Origin: Pelagophyceae sp. CCMP2097
Lineage: Eukaryota > Sar > Pelagophyceae
Length of the DNA: 64,000 nucleotides
Direction: 5' to 3'
NCBI GenBank assembly: GCA_026770575.1
Contig: MU657217.1
Span: forward strand, 187,622 to 251,621
Below, one piece after another: positions 33,828 to 45,350 of the stretch (position 1 is the stretch's first letter; each line of letters begins with the position of its first letter). Position numbers and translations under genes: made by a program. The notes below the pieces were generated by a model. That model had not been told where the DNA came from and did not search any database. It was given only the letters and a program-made list of their open reading frames with translations.

Positions 33828-34148
33828 TCGCGTGCTTCTGCCCGCCGCCCGCCTCGGGCCACCCCCCTGCGTCGGCGCTTTGTGATCTGTAAATACACTT
33901 GCGACTTTCCTATTCGCCGCGTGACGGGCGAGGTTCGTGGGGATCGCACCAAGCCGTTGTTTTGGTGGCATCTCGATCCCCGCACCGCTCAACGAACCCA
34001 TTCGAGATCAACGAACCATTCGAGAGCAACCCATGCCACGAGTCGGAAAGTGTACAAGACGAAGGGAGGTGTAGACCGATGTGGAATTCCACAACTGCGC
34101 AAGGGCCCACTCCCTCGCCGTGATACAACAGCCCCATCGAGAAGAGAT
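33828..34148. other. intergenic between convergent genes
   Basis: Contains two copies of caacgaacc-attcgaga (33987-34025). No gene seen. Confidence 0.45.
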
Positions 34149-35476
34149 TTACGTCAAGTCGATATAATTCGCCTCTGCGTCGCAGGCGACGAAGAGGCCG
34201 AGGTCGACGCAGAGGCGGGCGAGGCAGAGCTTTGACAGAGAGCAGAAACACGGCGCTTCCTCAAAGTCGGCAACGCGCGTCGCGGCAGCCGCGGTGACCG
34301 ATGCAACCACGATCGGAATGTGGTCCGCGAGCTCGTCGCGCGCCAGCACGCCGCCGGCTGCGGACGCTTGGAGCTGCGGCGGATCGTCGCTTCGGCGCCG
34401 GCGCACGAATTCGGGCCCCGCGCCGAAGGACAAAAGTGGCCTGGAAGCGTCCTGCTGCGCGTTCACACCGCGCATCTGCGCGTCGTAGGCCGCGGCCACG
34501 TCGGCAACGGTCCGGCTCATGCAGCGCGCGGCTTCTTCCTCTTGGTCGGAGACGCTGCATTTGGAAGAGAAGGCGCGGGGCACCGCTTTCCTCTTGAGGA
34601 ATTCCCAAAAGGCATCGGAGGCGCCATTGCGCTCCAAACCCGCCGAAGCGATGACGTTCTCCCAGGACCACTCTGCCGTCGCGAGAGCGATGGTGAGGTG
34701 TAAAGAGGCCTCATCAGACCGCGTCTCTGCTTCGTGCACGTAACCCCGAGGCATGTACAAAACCCCGCCGGCCTGCAGCGTAATGTCCAACGCGACGTCG
34801 TCGAACGTTGTTTCTGGAATGGGCTGGCCGGCCTTGCCGGCTTGTTCGTGGAAGTACGGCAGTCGCACGGGAGGCTCCGCGTAGACCTTCCATTTCTTCG
34901 ACCCGGAAAGCTGAAGCACCAGCACGTCGCGGTCGTCGGCGTGCGCTTCTACAGCTTTGCCTAGCGTAGCGGGTGGCGTGGCGGTGCGGCCTCTGCATCG
35001 CTCTGCGCTGTTTGCCCCCGTCGGGCACGGTTCTCTGACGTTTGCCCGTGGAGAGGCGCACCTCGCGCGGGCGTGGCGTAGGCATTAACGTAGGCGTGCG
35101 GCACGTCCCTGCGCAGCTGGCGGCAGAGTGCGTGAACTTTGGCGTCAAAGTTTTCGAAATGGTTAATTATGAACGAACACCCGTCTAACCAAGCGGCCTC
35201 GACGGAATCATACGACCCGTTTGCCGGCGTCTGGTCCTTCATCACGAGTAAAGCCTGCTTGTCCCGCGCCGCGGCGCAGTTGACGAGGAACGCGGGCCAT
35301 TCGCCGAGCGCTGAAGCGAGGTCTTGCGACTCTGGCGAGCCCAGCACGCGGGGGTCTCGCTCGAAGACGTCCTCGAAGAAGCGCCGCGGCTTCATGCCCG
35401 CCAAAGCGCGCAGCGCCGCGTGCTGCGGCCGCTTGCACAGCGTACGCTTGCGCACCACGCGCCGCCGGCAGGACAT
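34149..35476 (-). CDS. JmjC/cupin ribosomal oxygenase (NO66/MINA53-like)
   Basis: Two exons, 35476-35062 and 34960-34149 (donor GTGCGC, acceptor GCTAG), give 408 residues with phase 1 agreeing. The first exon has KPRRFFEDVFERDPRVL and PHAYVNAYATPARG. Across the splice comes the Fe(II)-binding HxD motif in EAHADDRDVLVLQLSGSKKW, then ITLQAGGVLYMPRGYVHEAE, whose His is the distal metal ligand, and SLHLTIALAT. RIOX enzymes are 2-oxoglutarate/Fe(II) dioxygenases that hydroxylate histidines of large-subunit ribosomal proteins in the nucleolus. The C-terminal winged-helix-like part is divergent. An upstream exon cannot be excluded, since the frame stays open past ATG 35476. Confidence 0.82.
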
Positions 35477-35716
35477 CGGGAAGAGGCGGCGCTGGAGCGC
35501 TCTTGCGCCGCTGCTCTCGAGGCCAAGCCGAGGCGAACTCTCGACGCCCTCTTTGCCGGCGCTGCTGCGAGCTGGTCGGACGCTCTCGCGCGCCGCCTCG
35601 CGAGCTTTGGGTAGAGATCTCTGGAGATGGCTGCCTTGGGATTCCTTGGGACAAGGCCAGAAACTGGGCGATAAGCGTGCGTGCTCCACGCCGGACGTTC
35701 AAATCTCCGGCGGGCG

Positions 35717-38421
35717 ATGGAGGCGAGAGTCGTCCGCCTCGAGTGGCGCGGGGCCAGGCGCCTCGTAGCGCTGCACCAGGGCGTCGAAGCGGCGGAGATG
35801 CAGGCCGTCATCTGCGCCGCGTTCAGCGTGCAACGCTCGAAAGCCGCGCGCAACGGCGTCCGAAGCCGGACCTTTAGGACGACCGCGCTGCCGACGAAGA
35901 GGGAAAGGCATCGCTGGATTGGAAAGGGCCGGTCCGGCTGGGGAGTTTGCGTCGATGCGTCGGGAGAGAAGCCTCTGGCTTGGGGCGGACGCTACTGGCC
36001 ACAGAGAGGATCTATCCTGGATATCGCGTTTGAAAACGCCGCGCGCGCCGTCTTCGCCGACGCAGAAGCGCAGGAGCCCGTGGCGCTCGTCGCGCTTGAT
36101 TCCGGCCTGGTGATCCCGCTGTCGGTGTCATGCCGGTAAGCGTCGGCGTCAAGGCATCGAATGTCAAGGCATCGAATCTTTGGCCATCAACAGATGCTTT
36201 TCAATATCGACGTCCACTTTCCGGTCCCTGGACTCCAGAGCCGCTCTTGAAGCACCGCGCACGCCCGGCGTCGGCACGTCGGCATGCGGTGGACGCTTGC
36301 CGCTCGTAGGTTCCCCGAATCACTCTCCGCGCCCGCATACGGCATCCTCGACCAAATTGGTGAGCACGCCGGGGCGTTTTCGGAGAGGCGATCCGGACGC
36401 ACCGACGGGCGTGTCAAGGCATCGAATCTTCGACGATCATCGAATCTTTAGGCGAGTCGACGCCCTTCGAGCCTTCCGCAGCGCCGTCCGAGCCTTCCGC
36501 AGCGCCGGCGCCGGAGCCGAGCCGCGCCGAGCCGAATCCGGCTTTGGAGAAGGTGACTGGGCTACTGGAGAAGTTTGCCGCACTTTTAGAAAAGTCGAAT
36601 CAGTTGACGCACGATGAAACTATCGCTGCGGTGGCTATGGCGCAAAGAGGCGACACGGTCCTTTTGGCCGCCTACGCCGTCGGCGCGTCCGCGAGGGACG
36701 TCGCGTTTCTGGCCACTTTGGTGCAGCGCGTGGTGCGCGATTATTTAGAGTCTGATGCAGGGCGCGCGGAACACGCCGACGCCGAGCGTTTACTCGTCGC
36801 CATCGACGAATTGTACGCGCACCGGAAAGCTTTGGATCTGAGCGACACGCGGTTTCTGCAGTCTCTCGTGCTGGCGAAGGACGCTGTTTTATTTGCGGCG
36901 TTGGACGTTTATATGGACGATAACGATGTAGATGAGTTCTTCGACACGCTCCTCCATGTTTTACAACAACGCAAGCGCGAACTCGCCCAGCCCGACGAGG
37001 AGGAGGACGACGACGACGACGGCTACGCCGACGAGGAGGCCTCGGACGACGGCGGCGCCGAGGTGCGCGACGAGGCCTCGTCGCGCACCTCGGCTTCCGC
37101 TGTTCAGGACGAGGCCGACGAAGCTCGATTGAAGCACGGTTTAATCTCGGAGATCTCGCTCGCGCTGCGCGAGGGCGACTTGAGCGCGGGCGAGGCTCGG
37201 CTTGTGTCGCGCGCTGTGCTGCACGGCGACCCGCCTCGGGCGGATGCTTTGACGCGGAGGGTATTTCACCAGTTTGTTCGAGATGGAGACAGATCAGAAC
37301 TCCGCGGCGCTCTGCGCGCTGTCGCAGCCTTTTGCGCCGCGCCCGACGCCTTTGCGGACGCCCTCGACGACGACGCTTCCGAGGAGGAGGACGACGAGCC
37401 GCTCGCGGACGACGTCGAGGACGAGGCGCCGGGCTTGGACGCGCGCCGGTTCGCCATGCTCGAAGAGTGCGTCACGTGGCTGGCGTCCAAGGGCGAAATC
37501 GACTCGGCGCAAGCGCGGGCCGTGCTTTTAAGTGGGAAGAACGGAGACGTTGAAGTCCGAGCCGCTTTAGAAGTCTACTCGACGGAAGGCGACTTGGAGG
37601 ACTTCCTCGACACTCTGACGGTTTTAGCAGTCAAGCTGTGCGAGGAGGCAGAGGAGGAGGACGACGACGCTTCCGAGGAGGACGACGAAGAGGGCGAGGA
37701 AGACGACGACGAGGTGGACGACGACGACGACTACGGCGACGAGGAGGAGGACGACGCCGACGACGGCGAGGAGCGCGGGTCGACGGACGACGACGCTGCA
37801 TTGGATGAGCTCGCGGAGCTCGTGCAGTGCTTGGAAGCGGACGGCAAGCTCGCCCCTGCAGAGGCGGCGAACCTGCGCGGCGTCGTCGCCTCGCGCGACG
37901 CGCGGCTGCTGGCGGCGTACGACGTGTACGTCGAATCGCAGGACGTGGACGACCTGGTCGACACCCTTACTCGCATCGCGAAAAGGGACCCCGACGGCGC
38001 CGCGTCCCCCGACGGCGCCGCGTCGTCCATTGCGCCGACGGTGACGTGGGAGGCGGCGGCGCTGGACGCGAAAGTCGACGAGAAAGGTGATTCCGTTTCC
38101 TTCGCCGAGGTCTTCGCGGAGATTGCGCAGCACGCTCTCAGCGACGTCGAGACGGCGGCGTTGCAGCTCTGCGTCGCGCGGTCCGACCCGGACATCGCAG
38201 CCGTGCTCGACGTCTACCGCCTCGTGAGTTCTCTTTTTCGAGAATCCTTCGAGGGAGGGCCCCTGAACACCCGGTCGCCCACGACCCTCGATTTCCCCCC
38301 ACGCTTGCCCCCCCCGTAGGAGCGCGACCGCGACGACTTGGAGGACTCTTTGAAGCGCATCGCGCGCAAGTGCATCGACTACGTCATGGGCGACCAGCCG
38401 GCGAGCGACGAGCCGCACTGA
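35717..38421 (+). CDS. Acidic repeat protein of unknown function
   Basis: Exons 35717-36135, 36310-36359 (50 nt), 36452-38223 and 38320-38421 give 2,343 nt (780 residues). Donors are GTAAGC, GTGAGC and GTGAGT; all phases agree. Residues 1-50 (ARVVRLEWRGARRLVALHQG) look like a small beta-grasp such as PB1. A short stretch VALDSGLVIPLSVSCRFPE follows. The rest is at least five copies of a ~45-residue helical unit with the pattern L--G-L---EA--L---V----D--L-AA-DVY----DV--F-DTL, separated by Asp/Glu tracts of up to 25 residues. The last unit is completed across the final intron (VYRL|ERDRDDLEDSLKRIARK). No named family recognised; it may be a chromatin or scaffold protein. An extra intron inside exon 1 is possible. 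Confidence 0.65.
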
Positions 38422-38742
38422 CCCATTCGCCCGAGTATGCCCCTCCACGGCGAGGGACATGTCCCGCCCCTCCCGCCCTTTGAACCCCATCCCCGACCTC
38501 AGAAACAAAACCCAAAAAGACGCCGCCTCCGCGGCGCACCCCCCCTTTAAATGAACGTTGATTCCAAAAGCGCCAGCCCGCCGGGAATCGACCCGAGGTG
38601 TTTTCGAAACCGGCGAGACGCGCACTCCGACGACCCTGTCAGACTTCCATGGCAGTGGGCGGCGTGGTCGGGGATGTCAATCCGGGGTGCGGCTGCCCGC
38701 AGGATCGATTCGGCGGGCGCGATCCTCAGAGTTAGAGTGCGG
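38422..38742. other. intergenic between the acidic-repeat gene and a broken WD40 copy
   Basis: Contains a C-rich tract near 38540 and no gene. Confidence 0.4.
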
Positions 38743-39954
38743 CATTCTAGAGCCGCGCCGTCCCATCGAAGCTCGAGCCGTCACGAGGCGCTGGCCGTCG
38801 GGCGAGAACGCGCAGCTCTGGATGAAGCTGGTGTGCTCCTCGAGCGTCAGCAGCAGCGCGCCCTTTCAAAGGCGTCCCAGAGCCGCGCCGTGCTGACGCT
38901 CGCCGTCATGACGCGCGTGCCGTCGGGGGAGAACACGCAGAGCATTCGACGCCCTCGATGTGCCCCTCGAGCATCGTCAACAGCGCGCCGGTCTCGACGT
39001 CCCAGAGCCGCACCGTCTTGTCGGCGCTCCCTGTCACGACGAGCTTGCCGTCGGGCGAGACCGCGCAGCTCAAGACGACGCTCGTGCGCCCCACGAGCGT
39101 CGGCAGCAGCGCGCCCGACTCAGCGTCCCAGAGCTGCGCCGTGCCGTCGTCGCTCGCCGTCACGATGCGCGTGCCGTCGGGCGAGAACGCGCAGCTGTAG
39201 ACGCCCTCGGTGTGCCCCTCGAGCGTCGCCTGCAGCGCGCCCGTCTCGGCATTCCAGAGTCGTACCGTGGCGTCGTCGCTCGCCGTCGTGATGCGCGTGC
39301 CGTCGGGCGAGAACGCGCAGCTGAAGACTACGCCGGCGTGCCCCTCGAGCATCAGCAGCAGCGCGCCGGTCTCGGCGTCCCAGAGCCGCGCCGTGTCGTC
39401 GCTGCTCGCCGTCACGAGACGCTCGCCGTCGGGCGAAAACGCGCAGATCATGACGCTGCTAGAGTGACCCTCGAGTGTCAGCAGCAGCGCGCCCTTTCAA
39501 AGGCGTCCCAGAGCCGCGCCGTGTTGTCTTGGCTTCCCGACACGATGCGCTTGCCGTCGGGCGAGAACGCGCAGATCATGACGCTGCTAGAGTGACCCTC
39601 GAGTGTTAGCAGCAGCGCGCCCGTCTCGGCGTCCCAGAGCCGCGCCGCCCCGTCCTTGCTCGCCGTCACGATGCGCTTGCCGTCGGGCGAGAACGCGCAG
39701 CTGTAGATCCAGTCGGTGTGCCCCTTGAGGATTGCTGTGCCCTTCAGCATCAGGTCCTTCCAGACGAGCTTGCGTACGGCCGGCGCCACGGCGTGCGCAT
39801 TTCGAGCGACTTGCTTGGACACGAGGAGCGCGTTCAAATTTGCCGTCAGCCGGAGGATGGGCGTGAGCAGGTCGCCCAGCTCAAACACCTCGATCGAGGG
39901 CGAGCGTCGCCGCAGCGCGACGACGGGCGGGACTTCGGCGCCGGCGATGTCCAT
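38743..39954 (-). pseudogene. WD40-repeat gene copy with several frameshifts
   Basis: ATG at 39954 (MDIAGAEVPPV) leads to the family leader IEVFELGDLLTPILRLTA and WD40 repeats. The frame breaks near 39495, where gacgcctttgaaagggcgcg replaces the usual gacgccgagacgggcgcg. It breaks again near 38945 (ggcgtcgaatgctctgcg) and again near 38870, where the same tttgaaagg variant recurs. The 3' end is degenerate (LVTAR...). The repeats otherwise read well (e.g. [19 protein letters not shown]). Pseudogene is favoured, but collapsed repeats in the assembly could also do this. It shares ~95 bp with the copy at 22.4 kb. Confidence 0.65.
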
Positions 39955-40260
39955 GGCGGCGCCCCGCAGCGCGCCCCGCAGACTTGCCCCGCAGTGGGCC
40001 GCACTGCCGCCGACGTGCCTCGGGCTCAGCCCCGGGGCAGCGGAGCTGCGCAGCGCAGCGCAGTGAGTGGAACGGGGCTGGTACGAGTCCTCGCCGCGCG
40101 GCCCGCGACTCGGCGCGAGCTCGGCGAGCGGCGCGACCACCGACTTTGGCTTTGGGTTTCTTCAAATCTTCTCGTCGAGCCGAACTGCGCGGGTTTCCGA
40201 CGGGCCAGGTCTGCTTCCCGCAGGGCGCGCGCCGCTTGGGCCTCGGCCTCTTTGGCGGCA

Positions 40261-41336
40261 TGGTGGACCTGTCGGAGTTCCTGGCGCGGATGAGCGACGG
40301 CGGCATCGTCCGCATCGGGTTTGCGTTTTGCGGAGGTTTCGACGCGTTTCTCGCAACGTTCGTCGTCGCGTCGTTCTTCCCAGGTAAGGACCACAACGAC
40401 CTCGAGGTCCGCATGATCCGCAGGCTCGCAAAGGTCGTCAAGTTGTGCGTAGGACCCGTAGAACGCACCAGGAGAACGCCCAGGAAACGACGCGCCGCAG
40501 ATGCCCAAGCGTAGGACCATCCCGCTGCTCATCGTGCTCGCGTTGCCGTGACCGCAGCGTCGCTGGACCTTTGAAGCCCCGTCGCGGCCGCGTCTCGAGC
40601 GAGAGCGTGGGCGTAGGCTGCTCTACGTCGCTGCCTACAAACAGAACCCCGCGGCCAACCAGGACGCGACCGTGCTCACGGGCTCGCTCTCCTGGAACTT
40701 TTGGTACCCGCGGTGCGCCACAAACGTCCTCCTGCACGGCCTGCTGGGCCCGAGCGTCAAGATCCACCACGGTGTGCGATGGATGTACTTGGCCTTTCTC
40801 CTCTGCTCCGTCTCGCTCGACGCCGTATCATGTGAGCCCCCGAGGCCACGCCACCGCCCTCACGCGACGCGCAGGCCTTTCCTTGCTGTCGCAGACGACT
40901 TGTATTCAGAACCGAATGTGCCGCGTGCCCGACGGGTACACTGCGAACGCCATCGTCCTGCTCACGTACAGAGACTACGCCGCCATCGGCCTCCAGACTT
41001 GGGTCCTCTTCAACGCAATCGGCCCGCGTCCGTCGCGGCGACGAATGCGGGCGCGACGATACGCTAGGTCTGTTACATCATGGCATCTGTCGGTCTCTTC
41101 TCCGACCGCTTCTCCTGGAACGAGCTGCACCGCAAACACGTGCGTGGCCCTTGAGCTCGAGCCGTATTGCTTGAAACGCATTGCAGGATCGGGCGCACCA
41201 CCTCAAGACGGAGATGAAGCGCTGCGGCTTCTTGCCCGGGCCGGAGCGCGACGGCTACGAACCCCTTTTCGGCATCCGCAAGAAGTCCTCGCCTTTGACG
41301 CAGCGGTCCGACTCCAACGGCCACTTCCAGCTCTGA
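40261..41336 (+). CDS. Unknown multi-pass membrane protein
   Basis: A set of exons with coding character on the plus strand. The first opens at ATG 40261 (MVDLSEFLARMSDGGIVRIG) and has a hydrophobic run AFCGGFDAFLATFVVASFF. A second, from about 40617, has AAYKQNPAANQDATVL, SLSWNFWYPRCATNVLL and the helix MYLAFLLCSVSLDAVS. A third has ANAIVLLTYRDYAAIGLQ. A fourth begins after CTAG at ~41068 (VCYIMASVGLFSDRFSWNEL). The last starts after GCAG at ~41187 and ends with TGA 41334-41336 (GYEPLFGIRKKSS). Four or five membrane segments are likely. No family was recognised, and the splice phases between exons 1 and 2 are unresolved. The gene converges on the SLC35A-type gene, with only ~50 bp between stops. 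Confidence 0.5.
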
Positions 41337-41385
41337 CCCGCTGCGCGGGTGTCACTAAAAGTCCGTATTAATTACGGCGGCGGCG

Positions 41386-43284
41386 TTAGGGGAGGTGCTT
41401 GGTCGTGGTAGCCGTTTGCGGATTCGGCACCATGGCCGCCTGGAAGAACGTCTCGCCAAAGTAGTAGTACGCCATGGAGATGACCATGACACAGGACCCG
41501 AGCATGTTGGGCACGGAGATGGGTGTCGAGAAGATGAGGTACGCGACCGCGGACGTGCACGGGATTGCCAGCGCCGTGGCGTACCTGCCGGTTCCCTTGT
41601 CGAATACGAGGCGCCGCTCGGCGCCGTCGGTCCACCAGCGTACTTTTCTGTGTTCCCCGACAAATGCGAAGACTCACGTCTTGGCAATCGAGTCCGCGTA
41701 GCGGAGCATAAACGACACGGCCAGCCCGCACGACCCGTTGGCGATGACGCAGACAACCGCGCCGGCGTTGAAGCCGTGAAGTAAAGGTGTTGTCGCGTTG
41801 GGGCCGATCTCGTTGCGGTACAGTAAAGCGATGACGTTCGCGAGAATTCCGAAAAAGTACAGCTGCAAATTCTGCCAGTGGATCGAGGCGCGGTTGCCCT
41901 TCATGAACATCTCCGTGAAGACGCCCATCGTCGCCGACCTAGGGGGAGGACAGTGGTCCTCTGGGATCATGCGCCTTCGCGTCTGGCGTCTTCCCCCCAT
42001 CTCGCTTCTGATAGTGCCTCGTACGACTCGTTGCACCGCCATCCCAGTCCGAGGTCATTCCGGCGCCGGGTCGAGTGGTTTTCCGAAATGATTTCCGACG
42101 ACGCTGTTGGAGACAGGAACACGCAAATCAGCGCAGAGACGTAACCCAGAGACCTTCCAGCGAACCAGTGCGCCGCCTCGCAGTCCACGCCGGCGCCGGT
42201 CTAATAAGCGCCGATTCAGACCGCATCTTCAGACGGAAAAACGAACGGAGATGCCGGAGAAAGCGACGACCGCCGGAGACGGAGAAACGCACCTCCTTGG
42301 GTTGCGGGATCTGCGAGATGGCCGCGCCCAGCGTCAAAAGCGTCAGTGCGAGCCATTTGCCTAGGCGCAGGCCGTCGCCAAGGCAAAACCCGATGCGTCC
42401 GCGGGCCCCCGGGGCCACTTCTGCAGGCGCACGCACCTTTGGAGAGGTAGCGGTGCAGCAAAACCTGGCCGGCGATGCCCGTCGCCACGATCTTCAGGTT
42501 GCCTGGCGTTGGATTACCAAAGTCGCTCGTCGAAGACGACGTCTCGGAGCGACCAGAAACGACGTCTCGAAGCGAGTGTCGCGGCATTCTTTGCACGATG
42601 CATCCTCTCGCGTTTGCGCTTACCGAGGATCTGGAAGGTAGGGGCGTCGACGTAGTAGAGCGTGACGAAGTTGAGGTTGTTGAGGACTTGGTAAGCAATG
42701 CCGGGCACGGCCTGCGCGGGGCAGCGTAAGCGGCTCCTGCGTGTTCTCGGGAGCCATGCGCCGCACCGCCATCATCAGCGAGCTTGGCGTCGTCGCGAGC
42801 GTCGTCGACCTCGCCGTGGACAGGTGCTCGCCTAGGCGCCGGGAGCGTGAATGCGGCACCCGAGGAACGTCGGGGGCCCGAGGCACGCCGCATTAATGGA
42901 GCGGCCGTCGGTCGCCGCAGAAGGCACGAACGTCCGCTTCGAGGGTCGCGCACCGCTTTTCCAGATCTCGTGGATCAGCAGCGCCTAGCGTCCGGCCTGG
43001 TGCGTCGCGGAGGCGTTTGGCGGGTGCGCACCCCCGACGTGAGGAACTTGAACGCCTCAGAGAGGAGCGTCGATCCGATGACCTTGTACGGGTACTGGCC
43101 GTCCTCCTTGGACATGATCGCCGCCTAGACTGGCGTGGGAGGAGGGGCCTCTTAGAATATGTGGGCTCACCATCGCTTGGAGCGTCGAGAGTGCGCAGAG
43201 GAGCACTGCCACGATGGGCGTGTTCAGCCCGAAACCCGGGGCCGAAACCTTGGGCTTGTCGTTGTCGTCCCCGCCGCCCTTCAT
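41386..43284 (-). CDS. SLC35A-type nucleotide-sugar transporter (CMP-sialic acid/UDP-galactose family)
   Basis: At least seven exons, beginning 43284-43171 and 43124-43032 (both phase 0) and ending with stop TAA at 41388-41386. Recognisable blocks in order: LNTPIVAVLLCALSTLQAM; LLSEAFKFLTSG; MMAAVPGIAYQVLNNLNF and YYVDAPTFQIL; NLKIVATGIAGQVLLHRYL; GKWLALTLLTLGAAIS; SIHWQNLQLYFFGILANV, GFNAGAVVCVIANGSCGLAV and FMLRYADSIAKT; and finally the exon with ISMAYYYFGETFF. These match the SLC35A motifs 'PALLYxxQNNL', 'siWlQNlqL', 'GfN...w' and 'KYADNIlK'. It is a Golgi/ER antiporter of nucleotide sugars against NMP. The sugar specificity cannot be told. SIAE and fucose mutarotase in the window also point to glycan metabolism. 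Confidence 0.8.
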
Positions 43285-43684
43285 TGCGGCGCGGGGGTCG
43301 CGACCACGGCGCGGCGGCGAACTGGACAGTTACGTTCGCTAAAAAGCCGCTGGAAAATCTGATAATCTTTTAGAAGAATGTTCTGGTGCGAGACGCGCGT
43401 ACACGGCGGCGCCGAAGCCACGTGCGACCGGACGTGCCCCACTGCGGCACTAGACTGCACCCATGGATTGCTCGGTGGGTCGAGTCCTCGTATCCTGATA
43501 TCGAGAAAAGAAGATGATTATCGAGGCGCGAAGATTCCGGAAGAGGGGCAGAGCTTGACGGCGAGTCTGGGCGACAGCGCGCGCGGCGCACCGCGAGCGG
43601 GCAACGGCGGTGCGCCAATGGTCGGCGTGCCGAGCCGCTGTCGGCGTGCACGAGCGCGCCCGCCGGCGTTACACGGCCTCAGCG
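43285..43684. other. intergenic, no gene seen
   Basis: Between the start of the SLC35A-type gene and the end of BTB-kelch copy A, both on the minus strand. Nothing recognisable. Confidence 0.4.
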
Positions 43685-45350
43685 TCAGCCCCTGCGTCGT
43701 GCCGTGCGCGCGCTCTTGGAGCGGTTGATGACGAGGACTTCGGTGGAGGAGAGGACTTCTTCGTCGTTATCCTGTCCTCCAAACACCAAGATCCGCGGCT
43801 CGTCCGATGCAATGTCCAGCCGCGTCGCCGCACAAGAGTAGCGCCCGACCTGCATCGTCGGGCCCGGCTCGAATTCCAAAACCGAGACGGCCAGCAGCTC
43901 CGTCGTGGAGAAAGTCGTGTCCGACGCGTCGTCGTTCCCACCTAGATGAGGCGTGAGTGCTTCCCAATGAGGACCCCCGACAAGGACGCAGTTGCGCGCC
44001 GACGATGAGGACGTGCTGGGCGTCGACCTGGACTGCGGCGCAGTAGGACCTCGCCGAGCTCATCGACGGTCCCGCGGTGAACGATTTCGTGCGAATGTCG
44101 AGGATCTCCGTCGACTTTAGCACCTCGGACTCTGAATTCAGCCCGCCGGCGACCATGACGCGGTGCTCGTCCAGCACGACGGCGGCGCAGCCCTCGCGCG
44201 GCGTGGCCATTGAGGGCCCGGGCGCGAACGTCATCGTGTCCAGGCTGAGGATCTCCGTGGTCGACAAGACCGAGTCGTCGTCGTCCGAGCCGCCGACGAC
44301 AAGGATCCGTCGCGCGTCCAGCGTGACAGCGGCGCACAGGTTGCGGCCCGTGCCCATGGTCGGCCCGGGCGTGAGCGTCAGAGTCAAAAGATGGAAGATC
44401 TCCGTCGTGCCTAAGCACGCCGCGTCGTCGAGGCCGCCCATGACGAGAATCCTGTCGGCGTCGATCTGGACGGCCCCGCAGCCCGACCGCCCCGTGAGCA
44501 TGCCCGGCCCGGCCGTAAAGGCCATGGTGGTCGTGTCGAGCACCTCCGTCGTGTTGGAGTCGTAGCCCGCCGCCGAGATGCCGCCGAAGAAGACGGCGCG
44601 CCCTCGAGCCGACACTGCGGCGAAGAAGAATCGGGGTGACCGCATCTCCGGCCCCGGTCGGAACGTCGCGTCGTCGGTCCAGGGCCGCGACCCGAAGACG
44701 GCGGCCTCGAGGCCGAAGAAGTCGAGCTCCATCATCATGGACTCTTGCGCGGCCTCTGACAAGGCGCGGATCCGCCGTTGCGTGTGCAACCCGTCGAGGT
44801 CGCGGAGGAAGTCGAGGATGAGGCGGAAGCGCTTGCCGTCGCGGTCGATGAAGATGCTGCCGTCGGCGGGGTCCGGCTGCTGCATGGCGTTGCAGCGGCC
44901 GAACATTAGAGCGAGCATGGAGTCATCGACTTTTGTGAGCACGGACCTTGAGGTCTCAAAGGCCACGCCGCCGACGTTCAACTTGACGACGCCGTCGGGC
45001 GGCGGCGTCGCAGCGCGCATGCGCGCCTTCTCCTCGTCCATCGCGGCGCGCTCGCGCGCGACTTCTGCGATCTTCTCCGCGAGCGTGGCCTTTTCCCTAA
45101 GCAACATCGCATCCACCTCCTTCAACATCGCCGCCCGGTCGCCCTGCAGCGCCCGCCGGTCGTCCGAGAGCACGGCCTACGGTTTTCGTTGACCCTTCTT
45201 CTTGACCGCTTCCAGACTGACGAAAAGGCGCACCATTTCCGCCTGGAAGGCGCGCTCCAATGCCGAGATGGCAGACGTGTGGGCCGTTGTCGTCCGCCTA
45301 ACCGTCTCAAACGCGGCGGTCAGGTTCCGAGAGAGCCGGGCCTCGGGCAT
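43685..45350 (-). CDS. BTB (T1)-kelch protein, copy A
   Basis: Exons 45350-45234, 45176-44000 and 43941-43685 sum to 1,551 nt (516 residues). The first intron has donor GTGCGC. The second needs a GC donor (GCGCGC) to keep the kelch motif intact (LIVG|GNDD); a GT donor ten bases further on would add four residues. The N-terminus is a coiled coil (EKATLAEKIAEVARERAAMD). A K+-channel-T1-type BTB fold follows (VVKLNVGGVAFETSRSVL, MFGR, FIDRDGKRFRLILDFLRD), then six kelch blades of the form ...PGP-M--R---AAV-LD--RILV-GG. Such proteins often act as Cullin-3 substrate adaptors. A paralogue in opposite orientation lies at 54548-56159. Confidence 0.78.

Noticed and set aside
38743..39954. Regularly spaced ~125-bp repeats that might suggest a CRISPR or satellite array
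   Set aside because: The period equals a WD40 repeat (about 42 codons), and the sequence translates to WD40 blades. No spacers of constant length separate short repeats.
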